A stretch of 64,000 nt of DNA from Mesobacillus campisalis (GTDB lineage: Bacteria; Bacillota; Bacilli; Bacillales; Cytobacillaceae), in contig NZ_LAYY01000015.1 in the NCBI RefSeq assembly GCF_000986785.1, positions 1-64,000 of the forward strand. Reading direction: 5' to 3'. The notes under the pieces were generated by a model. It searched no databases. It was given only the letters and a program-made list of their open reading frames with translations, and was not told the origin of the DNA. Below are positions 63,927 through 64,000 of the stretch, piece by piece (the stretch's first letter is position 1; the number at the start of each line of letters is the position of its first letter). Both the position numbers and the translations under genes were made by a program.

Positions 63927-64000
63927 CATATTTTAACGCGCTGCAGACCCTATTACCTTGCACCCCCAGCCTTTCCTGCTGGTCAAAAAGCTTCTGCTAG

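Overview
The window comes from the chromosome of a spore-forming Bacillaceae, a Bacillus or Mesobacillus-like organism. The evidence is four small acid-soluble spore protein genes (tlp, sspN, sspO, sspP), strong AGGAGG ribosome binding sites, several TTG/GTG starts and a B. subtilis-like gene order. From memory of the B. subtilis map, yneT, plsY, yneR, yneQ, yneP, tlp, sspN, yneN, citB, sspO and sspP occur here in the same relative order with insertions between them. The species cannot be named from the sequence alone.

Layout. 1-420: tandem hairpin repeats. 0.4-9.4 kb: helD, yneT, a phospholipase D-family protein, plsY, a HesB-like gene with an in-frame TGA, a CapA-like gene, yneR, a MOSC protein and two unknown small proteins. 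9.9-16.8 kb: catalase, a small GNAT protein, Ohr, the yneQ/yneP/tandem-AAA ATPase group, tlp, sspN and an FbpB-like basic protein. 16.9-25 kb: yneN, LysR and a purine-type permease on divergent strands, aconitase with CcpC-like operators, sspO and sspP. 25-29.3 kb: a selenium block with selA, a SelW-like selenoprotein and selD, the last itself containing a Sec codon. 29-37 kb: yitT, threonine catabolism (tdh, kbl), pssA, an AbrB-type regulator, a secreted beta-propeller protein and an ABC-F ATPase. 37.5-40.8 kb: a four-gene PhnD-type ABC importer. 40.8-57.5 kb: mostly metabolic or regulatory single genes (yoxD, nitrilase/GNAT pair, LD-carboxypeptidase, aspartokinase, Nudix, HAD, aspartase, a MerR-like coiled-coil protein, a dipeptidase, a nuclease lipoprotein and a Fur-controlled iron permease). 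57.7-64 kb: a YhcYZ-type two-component system, yuiH, an SDR/QueA-like pair and an orphan ATP-grasp protein.

Two things stand out. First, three genes (HesB-like, SelW-like, selD) are open only if an in-frame TGA is read as selenocysteine. Each TGA is followed at 12-16 nt by a short hairpin resembling a bacterial SECIS, and selA lies in the same region. selB and the Sec tRNA gene were not found, so they must lie outside. A PhnD-type transporter 8 kb away may bring in selenium oxyanions. Second, intergenic gaps carry several hairpin arrays with different stem sequences but one architecture: 9-nt arm, 9-nt loop, 9-nt arm and about 25 nt of spacer, giving a fixed 51-52 bp pitch. Two families share a similar spacer but have different stems. 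I know of no named element of this kind. REP-like palindromes built on GGGTCAGGCACC also occur twice near the right end.
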